A DNA stretch of 64,000 nucleotides from Whitmania pigra (Eukaryota > Annelida > Clitellata > Hirudinida > Haemopidae): assembly GCA_021613335.1 (NCBI GenBank), contig JAJTWR010000021.1:851001-915000 (forward strand). Direction: 5' to 3'. Made by a program: the position numbers and the translations under genes. Below, piece by piece: positions 45,301 through 58,600 of the stretch. The notes below the pieces were generated by a model. The model was not told where the DNA came from and did no database searches. It saw only the letters and a list, made by a program, of their open reading frames with translations. Each line of letters starts with the position of its first letter. Positions within the stretch are counted from its first letter, which is position 1.

Positions 45301-45781
45301 ATGGTCATGCACCAATGTGGATGTTGCCACAAATGATGATGATGATGATGATGATTTTAATCGTGCGAGTTGATGTCATAAGTGCAAATTGAACGACGTG
45401 ATTGAACAGATTGAAAACATAAGAAGGCGTCATAACTACATTCCCTTCGTCGTGGAGTTCTTCAAAATCCTTGCCGAGAAAGGAGAACTCACGGGACTCA
45501 TGGAGAAGGTGCGTTCCCATGACAACTTTGTATTGATTTTTGGACGACATTGTACTGTAATAATTATTAAAACTACGTTGGTTCATTACATTATATTAGG
45601 ATGATATTGGGCAGAAATAACTATTATAACTATACCTGGATGCATCACATTCGGATTGCATTTAGAAAACGTTAGACTGCATAAAAAAACCATTGCTATC
45701 ACTAAACAGGCAAAGGCCAAAGCCAAAGAGAGGTCCTCGTCAGAAGCAGCCAAGAAATCTGCCGAGACTTCAAAATCTTGA
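42342..45781 (+). CDS. UCHL5: Ubiquitin carboxyl-terminal hydrolase L5 (UCH37)
   Basis: Deubiquitinase of the proteasome (through RPN13) and of INO80 complexes. Eleven exons: 42342-42405, 42717-42774, 42942-43047, 43420-43545, 43741-43802, 43929-44062, 44285-44345, 44587-44683, 45073-45159, 45410-45508, 45710-45781, totalling 966 nt (321 residues; the human protein is 329). Seen: [18 protein letters not shown] start, IIFLFKW, the oxyanion glutamine and catalytic cysteine in [11 protein letters not shown], catalytic histidine in [10 protein letters not shown], aspartate in YELDGL. Then the ULD-type tail [17 protein letters not shown] and a Lys/Ala/Ser-rich C-terminus. All catalytic residues are present, so the enzyme should be active. 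The donor after 42774 (GTTATT) is weak but phase and alignment require it. Introns are short and hold nothing recognisable. Confidence 0.95.
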
Positions 45782-47223
45782 TCTTCGTTCGAACGATTGT
45801 TTTTGGTCGACTTCTTGTCAATGTTTTAACGATTTACGTCTCACGTCGTCGGTCGATGCTGACAAGTTTTTCTGACAACAGATGCCTGCGTTTTAATGTG
45901 TCTTGTTTTGTGTCGTGTTTTGTGGAGTTGTGATAAGCTTAGAAAAAAACGTGAAAAGTTCTAAAAATTTGAGAAAATATGTGCAAGTTTGTCATTGTAA
46001 AGTCAATGTGAATGAAATTTGGATGCAAATTGTTTATGGAATATTTTATTTAAAATGAACAAAAATACTTTTGAGAGGACAGCTGAAATGGCCAATGAAA
46101 TTAGAGACAATGAGTACTTAAAAACTTTACTTATTCCTGATAATTATTATAGAATTACTTCTCTAAAACATTAGCTTAACTAGTTGTAAAAAAGACAGCA
46201 ACCTGTTTACTACAGGTGTACCGAGGTAATGCAAATCCCATACAAAGGCAGTACACTTCAATCCATGTCATTTTCAGCTGTACATCTTAAGTCCTTATCA
46301 CAAAATATCTGAAAACATCGTCGTTCGTACAACAAACTGCGTCTGTACACGGCAACAAGAAAGCAGCAGAAGTGAACAAATAGCTACGTGCTTTATGCAA
46401 ATTATGAAAACAAGAAAATATTATACACTATTATAGCACTTTTCACTGTATATTCTTAAGACTAAGCATGTCTTGCTCATTTCTAAGATCAACGTGGTCA
46501 ATATCTTAGTGAAATGCCACTTTATTCAGTATTTGAGTTTCACGCGTAAATTTCAAACCCAAGATTTTGAACGAATTCAAAGCATTGAGAGGAAGATTCA
46601 GTAAGAACGCGATCTCTTCCGACTTATCACAGATGGTCAGGAATCAAACGTCATTGTTTAGCTGACACTATTATATCTTGAATTTGTAAAAAATAGTTAA
46701 AAAATGACATTATGTGAGATTTTACTCACCAAGACAGACATGTGAAGATATATATTGGCACAAGGAAGGCCCTAGCAGGCTTCACATTACAATTGCACTA
46801 AACGACATGCAATCAGTTTTTTTACCATCATTCATGTGATGAAACACGACAAGCACTGAAACATGCTGATTCACAATGCGATTCAAAAGATGTCGAAGAA
46901 TTTTTGGAATCGCCAGTAACAAACTTAAGGCACACGCAGCTGTACAGACACAACCTTTTCCATACAAATATGTAAAAATCCTAAAACAGGAATTTTCAAG
47001 AAAAAATTCAAATAAATTAAAAAATTGCAAAATTTTGCTCTCAAAAATATAAACCGACCAAATACAGAAGTGCATCTGCAAGGCAAAACCCTAAAGGGCA
47101 CAATTCCTTGAGAGAAATATTTTAAAAAGCCACAACCGATTTTTGTTTTAAGATTTAATCACAGCCAATGACTTTAGACTTTATAGGTTTGCACAGAAGC
47201 CCATCCAATGAGGAGCCAGGATT
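45782..47223. other. Convergent 3' region between UCHL5 and the phosphatase gene
   Basis: Holds both 3' UTRs. The clearest minus-strand AATAAA (plus TTTATT) is at 46521-46526. No ORF, RNA or repeat was recognised. Confidence 0.5.
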
Positions 47224-50200
47224 TTATTTGTTAACGAATTTGGATGCCATCTCATAGCAGAACTGGTACTGCTTCTGTAGGTTAAAATAAAATACATGAG
47301 CAACAAATGAAACAAGTATGAGATTTAAATCACTTGTCCTAATTATGCTGAAGCTATTCATAGGAAAATGGTATCCTGGAATGTAATGTTGATATGGGAT
47401 AAAATGATTTGACATTTCGTTAACAATTCACTTAAATAGTTATAATGATTTAGTTACATTAATTATTAGTATTATTGTATGCTGAATTACATTTATGTAA
47501 TAACAAATAATAATAATAATAGTTTATTTCTGCTTCTGAGGTACCTTGGGTAAATATATAAATACTTGTTAAACTTTTCACAAATCAATAAAAGTGTGAA
47601 AATATTTTATATAAAAAAAACAAAACAAGAATGGCAAATATTTCCTGCAACCAACCGGTGAAGTGATGATTGCAGCCTGCGAGGATTTGATGTTCCTCAC
47701 AGTTTGGAAGACATCGACCTCACCTTCGACTTTTAACCTTTCGTGGATGCAACTAATGGCCACAAACAAGCCGCTCAGTGTGAATCCGTCGCTGTTGAAT
47801 GACATAAAAGGATATATTTTGGAAATAATAATGATTATAAATGAATAATAATAATAATAATAACAACAATATTAGTTTATTTATTATTATTATTATTATA
47901 CATTAATTGGTAATTGATACCAATGACAGCCAACAGATAAGTTTTTGTTCCAGCTTTTTATGGAGATGAAATGATTCAAACAACTGATTGACATTAGAAA
48001 GTAAGTAATTACAAAATTATAACAAAACACATAGCAATACAACATCAACAACAATGCCAAGACATAAATTAAATCAAAACTACCAACAACAACGACACTC
48101 ACTCGCAATGCACCACAGTTGGCAAGTCGACGTCTACGTTTGAAATTTCATGATCCACGAGTTCAATCAACTGTGAAACGTCCTCTGCAACTTTTGTCGT
48201 GAATTCATTCAACTGTGACGAGCTCAACTTCTGCTTCGAGTATGGACAGAGGAAGTAGTCATGGTCCAGTGAACTCATATGGAAGACCATCACCTGGTGA
48301 GGTGACGAGTCATACCTGGATTTCAGGGAGCTGTTCATCTGCACCTGCAAGTTTTATAGCTTATGAATATTTAATATGCTGATTAATATTTAATAAGGTG
48401 TTTGTCAAACATGAGGTGGAATGAGGTGATGATGATAATGACAATAACGATAAATCCACGAATGATTAACGATTGTCAACAGAGGCCTCTCATATGCCTC
48501 TACTGTCTGGAAGGGACTTCATCCCCTCCCAAAAGCCGAAACATCTCTGGAGCTCTTCAAGCACCACCTGAAGACTCACCTCCTCAGGACTTCATTGGAC
48601 ATAGAGAGTACAAGACACCTCCGATGCCATACAAATTAATTATTAATTTTGCTATTATTTACAGCATGGTCATGTTGTGGAAAATGTTCCAAAATATAAT
48701 GGTGATGATCATCATCATCATCCATCGTTGAGCAAAATCAGTAAATAAAATCAATAATAGTAGTTCATTTATGTGGAGCCTTAAACATAGTATCAGAGGC
48801 GCCTTGGTTCTTGGATTAACAAATTAACGCTTTGAAGAGATGAGTCTGCAGCTTGAAGAGCTCGAGTGTCGGCTGGGACCGAATGACGGGAGACGATGTT
48901 CCAGACGGCGGGAGAAAGAGACAGACGACAACAATAACACACAGACCTCATCCACGCAAGTGAGTTCCAGTTCCTTGATGATGATGTTTCCCTTCCTGCG
49001 TGTCTTCACCGATTGGACGAGGAAAGGACCACACTCGCTCTCTTCATTCTCCTCAGGCCAGTACTGACCGTAGGACTGGAATTAAATTATGTTCATTAAA
49101 ATTAGAAACACTTTCATAAATTTAACAATTAAATTACAATTAGGTAAACATCTTTGTAGTCATCATCATCATCATCATCATCACCTGGTTTTTGAGGGGA
49201 TGGAAGGAGTTGAGCATGATGATGATCCTGACATCGTGTTCGAAGATGAGCCTCCAAAAGTCGATGACGGTGCAGTTGAGGGGCATCTGTGTGATGATGT
49301 AGGCATTCTTTGAATGGTGGCCCTGTGTTTCAATTATGTAATCAAATTAATTAAATTCAAATGACTCAATTTATAAAACCATTTATAATGGATCTCAACG
49401 TTACAATCGATCTTAAGTTATGCTAATGACAGCAACAGATGAACGAGATTGGACCATGTATAAATAATAATTACTCATAAATTAATGTGTGTCTGAATAA
49501 TAAATAATTAAAAGTAAAAATGTGTTTTAAAATAAAATTTTTAATAATAAATAGTCATGATTTAAAATGTCACTTGCATCAAGGTAGAGGGCGTTGATGT
49601 AATCATTTGTTCCTTCGATGACACTCGTCAAGTAGGGCCGCGACCTGTCATCTGAATATTTAGTTATTTAATTTATTCGCAATCAATCAAACTCATTTCC
49701 ATATTTAGTTTGAATTATTATCATTTGGACAAGATTGCCACTAAATATTAAATATTGAATATTAAATATTGATGAGCCATGGTGTTCAGCAAAGTGGAAA
49801 TCAGTCATAAATCAGGAGATTGTTTTGTTCAATCACATCAGCACAGCATCACATAATGACAATACAAACACTTCTGATATTAAGACATTTAATGCATAAA
49901 TTCAATAACATTATTAACTAAATGATATTATGCAATGCTTACAACTGCACATACAAACAATGCATATATCTTTTAATCAATGGGATCAACATTCCAATTA
50001 GAAATGTCTTGTCAACAACAACAACAACAACACATCAAACATAGAACAACTAAAGCAACGACACGAATGGTCATAAACAATCGTAACTGAAAGCCTAAAA
50101 ATAAAAAATTGTCCTAAAAATAAGTCAGGGTCGGCATCCTATTGGTTGTTAAAAATAGTGACCAATCAAATTAATTGCACATACTTGGAAGGACTGCGGA

Positions 50201-50899
50201 GTATCTGTTTTTGTCCTTGTTCTGAGGAAGCAATGCTGAGTGTGACTCATCCACGTTCGATGATGATGATGACGATTCTGATGTTAGACTTTCTAAAAGC
50301 TGTTCAAAAGTTTAAGAGTAAAATTTCACCTCATTTATAAAATTAACACAAAATAAAAATTAATTAAAAGTTGCAGAAAAAGCACAAATATAAAAGAAAG
50401 TATGGAACGATTGTCAAGTAGTGAAAAGATTTAATAGTTAGAAGATGATGATGATGATGATGATGATGAGGACGATGATGATCGTGAAAGTGATAGTGAG
50501 ACATAGGAATGAACGCATGAATATTTCATTAAAAATTAATTCATAAAGACAAAACATCACATCTTATTCAACCTCAAACTGCAACTGGAGTTTATTTTTA
50601 GCCCCAGAATCATCACCCTTTGACCTGGTGACCTTCCTGAGGTCTTCGTAGTACGAGTTGAACTTTGAACTCGAAACTGCTGTGTTGCCCACCCTGAGAT
50701 ATTCTGCCAAAGCCCGATAGAGGAACACGTACTGTTCCTGGAATAGATTACAAGACAATTCTAATAATAATAATAATTAACTAAAACAACAATAAAATAA
50801 TTATTATTATGATACACAATGTAATAACATTCAAAACCAACAAAATTACATAAACTAAAAATCACAGTCACCATCATTGCCACCATCATCGCCACCATT

Positions 50900-50933
<34 letters not shown>

Positions 50934-53900
50934 ATATTGTCATAGTCACCAGCATCATCACCACTAGCACTGTCACCATGACAACTAACCACTCTCTGTA
51001 TGAGATTGCACCTCTGCATCCTCATCGTGGCAGTGGTCCTCAAGACATCCACCTGGGACTCCCCTTGCAACTGATCCATCGAAATGTCGAGTCCCACGAA
51101 GGCACCCGTCCTCCCTATGCCGGCACTGATTTGATTAACAACGGTGTGGTAAGTGGTAGGTGGATGACTGGACTGATGGATGGATGGATGGATGGATTGA
51201 TTTAGAGGATAGTTTGATGGATGGTTGGATTGAGTGAATAGATGGATGGATGTTTCAGTGCATGGTGATTGGGTTGATGATTTGGATCAGCTGACTGGAT
51301 GAATTGGACAATGGAACAATGAGTAGGCAAACGGATATCTAAGGAGCAACATGCTATGAATATGATAATGATAAAGATGATGATGATAATGATGGTGATG
51401 TTCTTTAGGTAAATCAAGTGACCAACACTCAATCTCTCAATCAACACTAAAATCTCACAACGCAAACCTGCAGTGAACAACGATGATGCCCGGATTGGTC
51501 AAGTCGCACGACCTGACTTTGTTCCGGAAGGTCAGCATCTGGTTGATCTTGGAGGGTACGCCCTGGTCTGGCCAGGCAGTGAAGTGGAACTGCTTGATGT
51601 CCCTCTTGGCTTCGTCACCCTTCTTGACCTCCAATGACCTTATCGTGTACTGGGTGGTCTTTATGACGTCACTGAGCAGCACTGAGATTTCACCGTAGCA
51701 ACAACTTGAACCCACTCTGTCGGGCCAATACTGCTGGCACTTGATCTGTGATTCAATGGAGGAGCGACGATGACGATGATGGTGATGATGATGGTGATTA
51801 TAACTACGGTTTTATGCCAATAATAATATAATAGTAATAATAACAATAATAATAATAATAGTAATAATGATAATAATAATAATTGTTATATTCGTAAGCT
51901 CACATAAGCCTAAATCATAAAATTCATAATTACAACTAATCACCATATTATTATTATATGGTTAGGTAATAATTATTTATTAGCAATATTACAATGTGGT
52001 AATAATCGATAAAAGGAAGTCAGTTGATACGTACGCTGCTCCTCTCGATGAGGTTGGTCACCATGACAACCCTTCGAACATCCTCCTGCCAAATCATGCG
52101 CCAGAAGTCCAACACTGTGGTCTTCTTGCAACCTGTAACCGAGCATCAACCGTTGGTTGGTTGGTTTATATGTGATTGACTCATGGTCGATTGATTATTA
52201 TTGAGTATGTATATTTAATCGAAGAAATGCTAACAATATATCAAACGTGTAATTAATTATTCATTTCACTATTTAATTATTCATAATTATGATTGCATGA
52301 TTAATAAATAAAAGAAATAATCACTAATTACAAAAAATAAAGGAAAACTTAAAAGGGATAAACTAAGCACCTTGTGTGGCGATGTAAGCTCTTTGCTTGT
52401 TGTAACCCTGAGAAGCAACACGTAATTAACAATGTTGTGCTGCTGCTGATGATGATGATTCTTGTGATTATGGTAATGGCGGTGGTGATCGTAATGATGG
52501 TGATGATGATGATGATGATGGTCCGATTACTCCAACGACAAATGATGGATGTGCAAGGTAATCGAATGGAAGCAAATCCCTTAAAATGAATGAGAAATTC
52601 CTCCGCCAAGTCATCCACCCTTCCTACCCTCAATCCATCCATATAAAAAAAAGCAACTCCACTTCAGAAGCTACCGTCCTAATCATCTAAATATGCAACG
52701 GACGTTAATAAAACATTTACTTCAGAAGCTATTTTTACCGCCTTTGAAGATACTTTTCTTAAAACTTGTTATAAATTCTAAGCCGTCTTATCAGCGTTGA
52801 ACCGATCCTTAATTCATTGCACTTACTGGTCTGACTCCAAATCCACCACTAATCAATCCATCAACCCATCCACCCATCCACCCGTACATCCATCCATTCA
52901 TCCATCCATCTCCCCATCCATCCATCGATCGTTGTTATAAGTAAGATGCGTATTCATCCGTAATGATTAAGAAAGAAGCAAAAGGCAAAATCTTCACGAA
53001 CGTCGATGTAATTGGCGTTTATGTAATCCCCGTTGTTCGCATTTGTTCCTCCACCTCCTTCCTTTCCTCCTTCGTTCATCAGCAGCACCCTCGTGTGATC
53101 GTCTGGTTGTTTCGAAAATAAAATTAAACTTTAACAGATGGATTCAAACTTCAAAGGATGGCTGGATGGATGGATTAATTAATTATCAAATAGCCAATTA
53201 TAATCAGAATAGTTAATTGATGAATTATAAATAGTTGAATATCATTAAAATAGTCCAATAGTTAATTAATAGATGGATGGATTGGTGAACGAATGAACCA
53301 TGATTTTCCAGGACAGCCTTCAGCAAAACATGTTCATGCACAGGTATAAGACTGTTTCAGTGTTTAAATAATGATTGAAATGTGATTTTCATTAAACATT
53401 AATTTGATATATACCATGTTATAATTTCTATTGCTAATTAATTATATGAATCATTACTGTTATTATGTAAGATAACAGCAGAAATTAATATTGTAATAGA
53501 TAATATCGTCACCAACATGCTATGACATCCTTGAACCTGTTCTTCATGATGTTACATTTCATATGGCCAACAGTTTTCGTTGCCTCTGGATTTTCCGACG
53601 GGATTTCCTGAAGGAATAAAAATATAAATCAGTGAGACAACGACGATGATGATGATGATGATGATGGCGCGTAGAATCACACATTACGTTGACCCTCCAT
53701 TAAAACACTTAGGTCCAATTTTCTGAATTATTAATAAACTGTTGTTATTATTAACAATAAATAACAATTAATTAATATGGAAAATTTTAATACTTAATTA
53801 AACGTTATTAATTAAGCGGCCAATCACGACAATCCTTCTAAGTGAGTACAACAAGTTAGTTAAAGTTAAGTGCCAAATCAAATTGCTCACAAGTCTAAAC

Positions 53901-54792
53901 TTAGAATTGGCACAATACACACAGAAGCAATGGTATTGATAATGAGTCAATAACCATTAAATAGGAAGTTATGATTATGATTGCATTCTCTTGAAAATAT
54001 TATTGTTCTGGCAATATAATTTCACATTTTATAATAATAGATAAAGCAGTCTCAAAATGTATTTCTTGCCCATTACAAACATTTTTTGGAAAAGAAACTT
54101 CAACAGCAACAAAACATTTGTTATTGAATATTCACGACTAATTAATAATCATCAACGACAATAACTGAGTAAATATTCGAATTAACAATAAATCATTTTT
54201 ATAATTTATAACTCCGCCTACCGACCTCATATTCCCTCCTGAGTATCAAGTACTTTCCTTTCTTGGCTTCCTCCATGAACATCAGAAACTCCTCCCTCCT
54301 GATGGGATGACTCAGCCTCTTCATCTCTTCCGCGCTCTTCTGAACCGGAACCATGAAGGTCCTTTCCAGCTGCTTGACCTTGTGACTCGAGAGGTCATGA
54401 CCCTGGTAGTTGTTATTGTTGTTGAGACTGGAGCGGATGATGATCTGCGACAAGAGGTCTTCGTGCTCGGAGGAGTGAGAGAGGTCTGTTGCTAGACCTT
54501 CGGGAAGTTCAAAGAGACCATCACTGACATCATCGTCATCGTCACATCTTAACAACGCTCTAAACATCGTCACAGCAAAGCCACAAATAATGTGTATAGT
54601 ATTTAATGCAAAGGTATCTTTACCTTATTTATTACTACCTAATTTCTCTTAATTTATAATATTTAAAACAAAGCTAACTCCCATTGCAACCCCAGGACCA
54701 ACGTCATCATCCCTTCATGACTATCATCATCATCATCACTTCCATCACCACCACCATCAACATCATCATCACCACCACCACCCCCCACCACC

Positions 54793-54883
<91 letters not shown>

Positions 54884-55572
54884 CTAATACTCACCAACTT
54901 GACTTTCGTTCCTCGTAAAGAAAGATTCTGAGTATTTCTTATTGTCTCTCGAGTATCTTTGTCTGCAAAGTTGATGTTTAAAAATTTGCTTTTAAATGTT
55001 TAAAAGCTTTCAAAAACATTGAGAGATATTAACAGAAACAACAACAACAACATCGATCATATAAACTTGAATGGGAATTAATCACACTTCAATTCCTCAC
55101 CTTTCACCAGTTAAAATCATCATTACCATCACCGTCATCATCGCTGATCATCACATCGACTCATTCATTCATACTTTAAAAAATCATCATCATCATCATC
55201 ACCACCACCACCACCACCACCACCACCACCATCATCATCATCACCATCACCATCACCATCACCATCACCATCACCATCACCATCACCATCACCATCACCA
55301 TCACCATCACCATCACCATCACCATCACCATCACCATCACCATCACCATCACCATCACCATCACCATCACCATCACCATCACCATCACCATCACCATCAC
55401 CATCACATCACCATCACCATCACCATCACCATCACCATCACCATCACCATCACCATCACATCACCATCACCATCACCATCACCATCACCATCACCATCAC
55501 CATCACCATCACCATCACCATCACCATCACCATCACCATCACCATCACCATCACCATCACCATCACCATCAC

Positions 55573-55611
<39 letters not shown>

Positions 55612-55634
55612 CATCATCATCATCATCATCATCA

Positions 55635-55714
<80 letters not shown>

Positions 55715-55759
55715 TCATCATCATCATCTCATCATCATCATCATCAATCATCATCATCA

Positions 55760-55822
<63 letters not shown>

Positions 55823-58563
55823 GTTACTATGACAACCAACCTATACAACAAAAGTCCAGCCACAACAACGACGATGACCAACACGAGGAACAGAACCCCA
55901 ACCATGAGGCCCGTCTGCTGATTGGCCGCTGAGGAATGGTAGTTGAACTTGGGCGTGGCTTCAAAGGAATTCAGCCAATGAGTGATATTTAATACTTGAT
56001 TAATATTAAAACAACTTTTTAATCACTAAAACATCAGAGAAAACGATGACCTCATTAGAAGCTAATTTTTACTGAAAAGGAAGGAATTTAAAAACTAAAA
56101 CAAATCATTAAAAGTGATTAAACAGGAAAATAAATCTAAAAAAGACATCAACCAATGAAAACCTACGAGGTTCGTGGGTTTTCAATTTGATTGGATCGCA
56201 GCACGTTTCTAGGTGGTAGTTGTTAAGGACGCACATCTTGACCCTGTAGTCGGTGTCAAAGTGCACTCCGCTGATGTTGACGTCATCGTTGATGGGGTGA
56301 ACGGTCTTCTTCAACCACTGCCTCTCTGGCATTGGTTTTGAGGCGTCTTCGTAGTAGATCTCGTAGTACAAGATGTTCTCGCAGTTTGACTCATAGTCAC
56401 TCAGTTTCTGAAACGAGGTTCAAGGCAGGAGTTGAACTAGCGAGGTTTGAATTGCTAACATGGTGGAGTTAATTTTTTTAGCAACTTGATGTTTGGAGCG
56501 AGGGTCATTTATTGAAAACTTGGTCGAATATATTAATAGTCATTAGTTAATTCCTGACTTTTAAAATGTACGACTTGTTTGTTTATTATATGCAATTAAG
56601 TTGGTTAATTATGCACAAAAACCCTGCGATCATTTTTATCCCGAATTAAAATCCTTGTTTTTTGTTCCTTCACGTCCATCCTCCAATCTCCAGATTGGTG
56701 GTGACAAGCACTCAAGAACTCAACCACATACTCACCCAACTAACCAAACCAGTCAGGCAAAAGCCACTGAGGAATGGTAGTCAACCAACCAACCGACCTA
56801 CCAATCGATCGATCAATCATTCAATCAATAAAATCAATCAATCGGTGCACAAGAGCACAACTGACCTTCCAGAAAACACTGATGGCTGCACGTGAAGGAG
56901 TGTACGACTGATCCACGAATGACGTCACGTTCCTCATGACAGGATTTTCCGGGGCTGGAAGTGAACCCATTGAACTCATGAATAATTAATTTTTTTATTC
57001 AATATGTTAATCAGGGTAAAGATTAAGATAAGTAAGATAAGACTCAGTAGATGACCAAACATAAAGCAGCAATTCCAATGAGATGGCAAAATATTAAGTA
57101 GGCACGTATTGCACTGACAGATCGAAATACGAATTTACGCAATAATTAGAAATGCATACATCCATTATAATATATTAATAAAAAAACTGTTAGCTTAATA
57201 AAAATAATAATTGAACCAACTTTGATAAGAGAACAAAAACTGAATCAACCTGCATTAATTTCTGCTTATTTTATCTGCATTAATTTCTGCTCATTTTATC
57301 TGCATTAATTTCTGCTCATTTTATCTGCATTAATTTCTGCTCATTTTATCTGCACCCAACAACTTCCGTTAATAAAAACTCATCTGCGACTGATAATCTT
57401 GTCGACGTGGTGGTGAGGACGACGACGATGATGATGGTAAAATAATAATAAATAATAGTAAATAATAAATAATAATAACAACAACCACAACAACAATAGT
57501 AATAAAAATAATGAAGTCATAATAATAACGATGATGATGATGACGATGACAATATTAATGTGCCACGATAAAAGAACGTCTGATTGATGCATGAACGAAT
57601 TTCCAGAGTCATCATGGATAGCATCATTTATGCTCATTCATAAGTGAAATAGGTCACGTTCTGAGCTCAATGCTTTTCGACAGAAGTGGCCAAATAAATA
57701 AATTAATTAATTAAACTATAACAACAACAACAATAATAATAAGAACGGCAATAGTACAAATAATAATAAAAAGTGAGATGAATAACAGCATAATTCGTCA
57801 AAATATTTCCACTGGAATGCATTAACAAGCAGACTGCAATCACTAACATTGATGACGAAGATGATGTTGATGATGATGTTGATGATGATGTTGATGATGA
57901 TAATGATAATGATGCGGTGCTTTTATTGGTGTTTGATTTGCAACTGGAGAAACAAGATATGAGAAATGTGGGTCAGTATTGCACGGAAATTATTCATTTG
58001 AGAGCTTTAATTTAAGCTTTGCTTAGTTTCCATGTTATTATTCTAGTGAGATTCATCATAGCAGACCCCCTAATCCACCACATCATCATCACCATCATCA
58101 CCACCATCGTCGCCGTCGTCGTCATCGTCATCATCAACATCATCTTAACTTTCATAAACACAAAATAAGCTCTTCAGAAAACTACCATGATGCCTTATGT
58201 GATTAAAAAAAGCTCCAAGAGAGTTGAATATTAACGAGAACAAATTAATGATTAATGAGCAGTAAGTAAGTGCAGAGCAGAATTTCCTGACTCGATTAAA
58301 TATTCAATTAACCCCTCAAGGCGAATGTATTATTATAATGAACATGGATAATTAAATGATTGACCTTTGCACTTTGTTCTGAAAGGGAGGCTCTTGTGAG
58401 CCTCACCATAGATGACCTTTCCATCCTGGAGGGTCAACATGGGCAGCACCATGAACTCGTAGAAGGTGTTGTGCTGGAGGCTGTCTACTGTCTTTATGTA
58501 GTTGTGACGACCTGTTCATGGTGATGATGATGATGATGATGATGATGATAATGATGATGATGG

Positions 58564-58600
<37 letters not shown>

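Noticed and set aside
55239..55577. Regular short repeats considered as a CRISPR-like array
   Set aside because: Contiguous hexanucleotides without unique spacers, in a eukaryotic intron.
55071..55832. 253-codon ORF rich in His, Ser and Ile
   Set aside because: It is a read-through of the ATCACC/ATC satellite array; no unique coding sequence and it lies in an intron of the minus-strand phosphatase.
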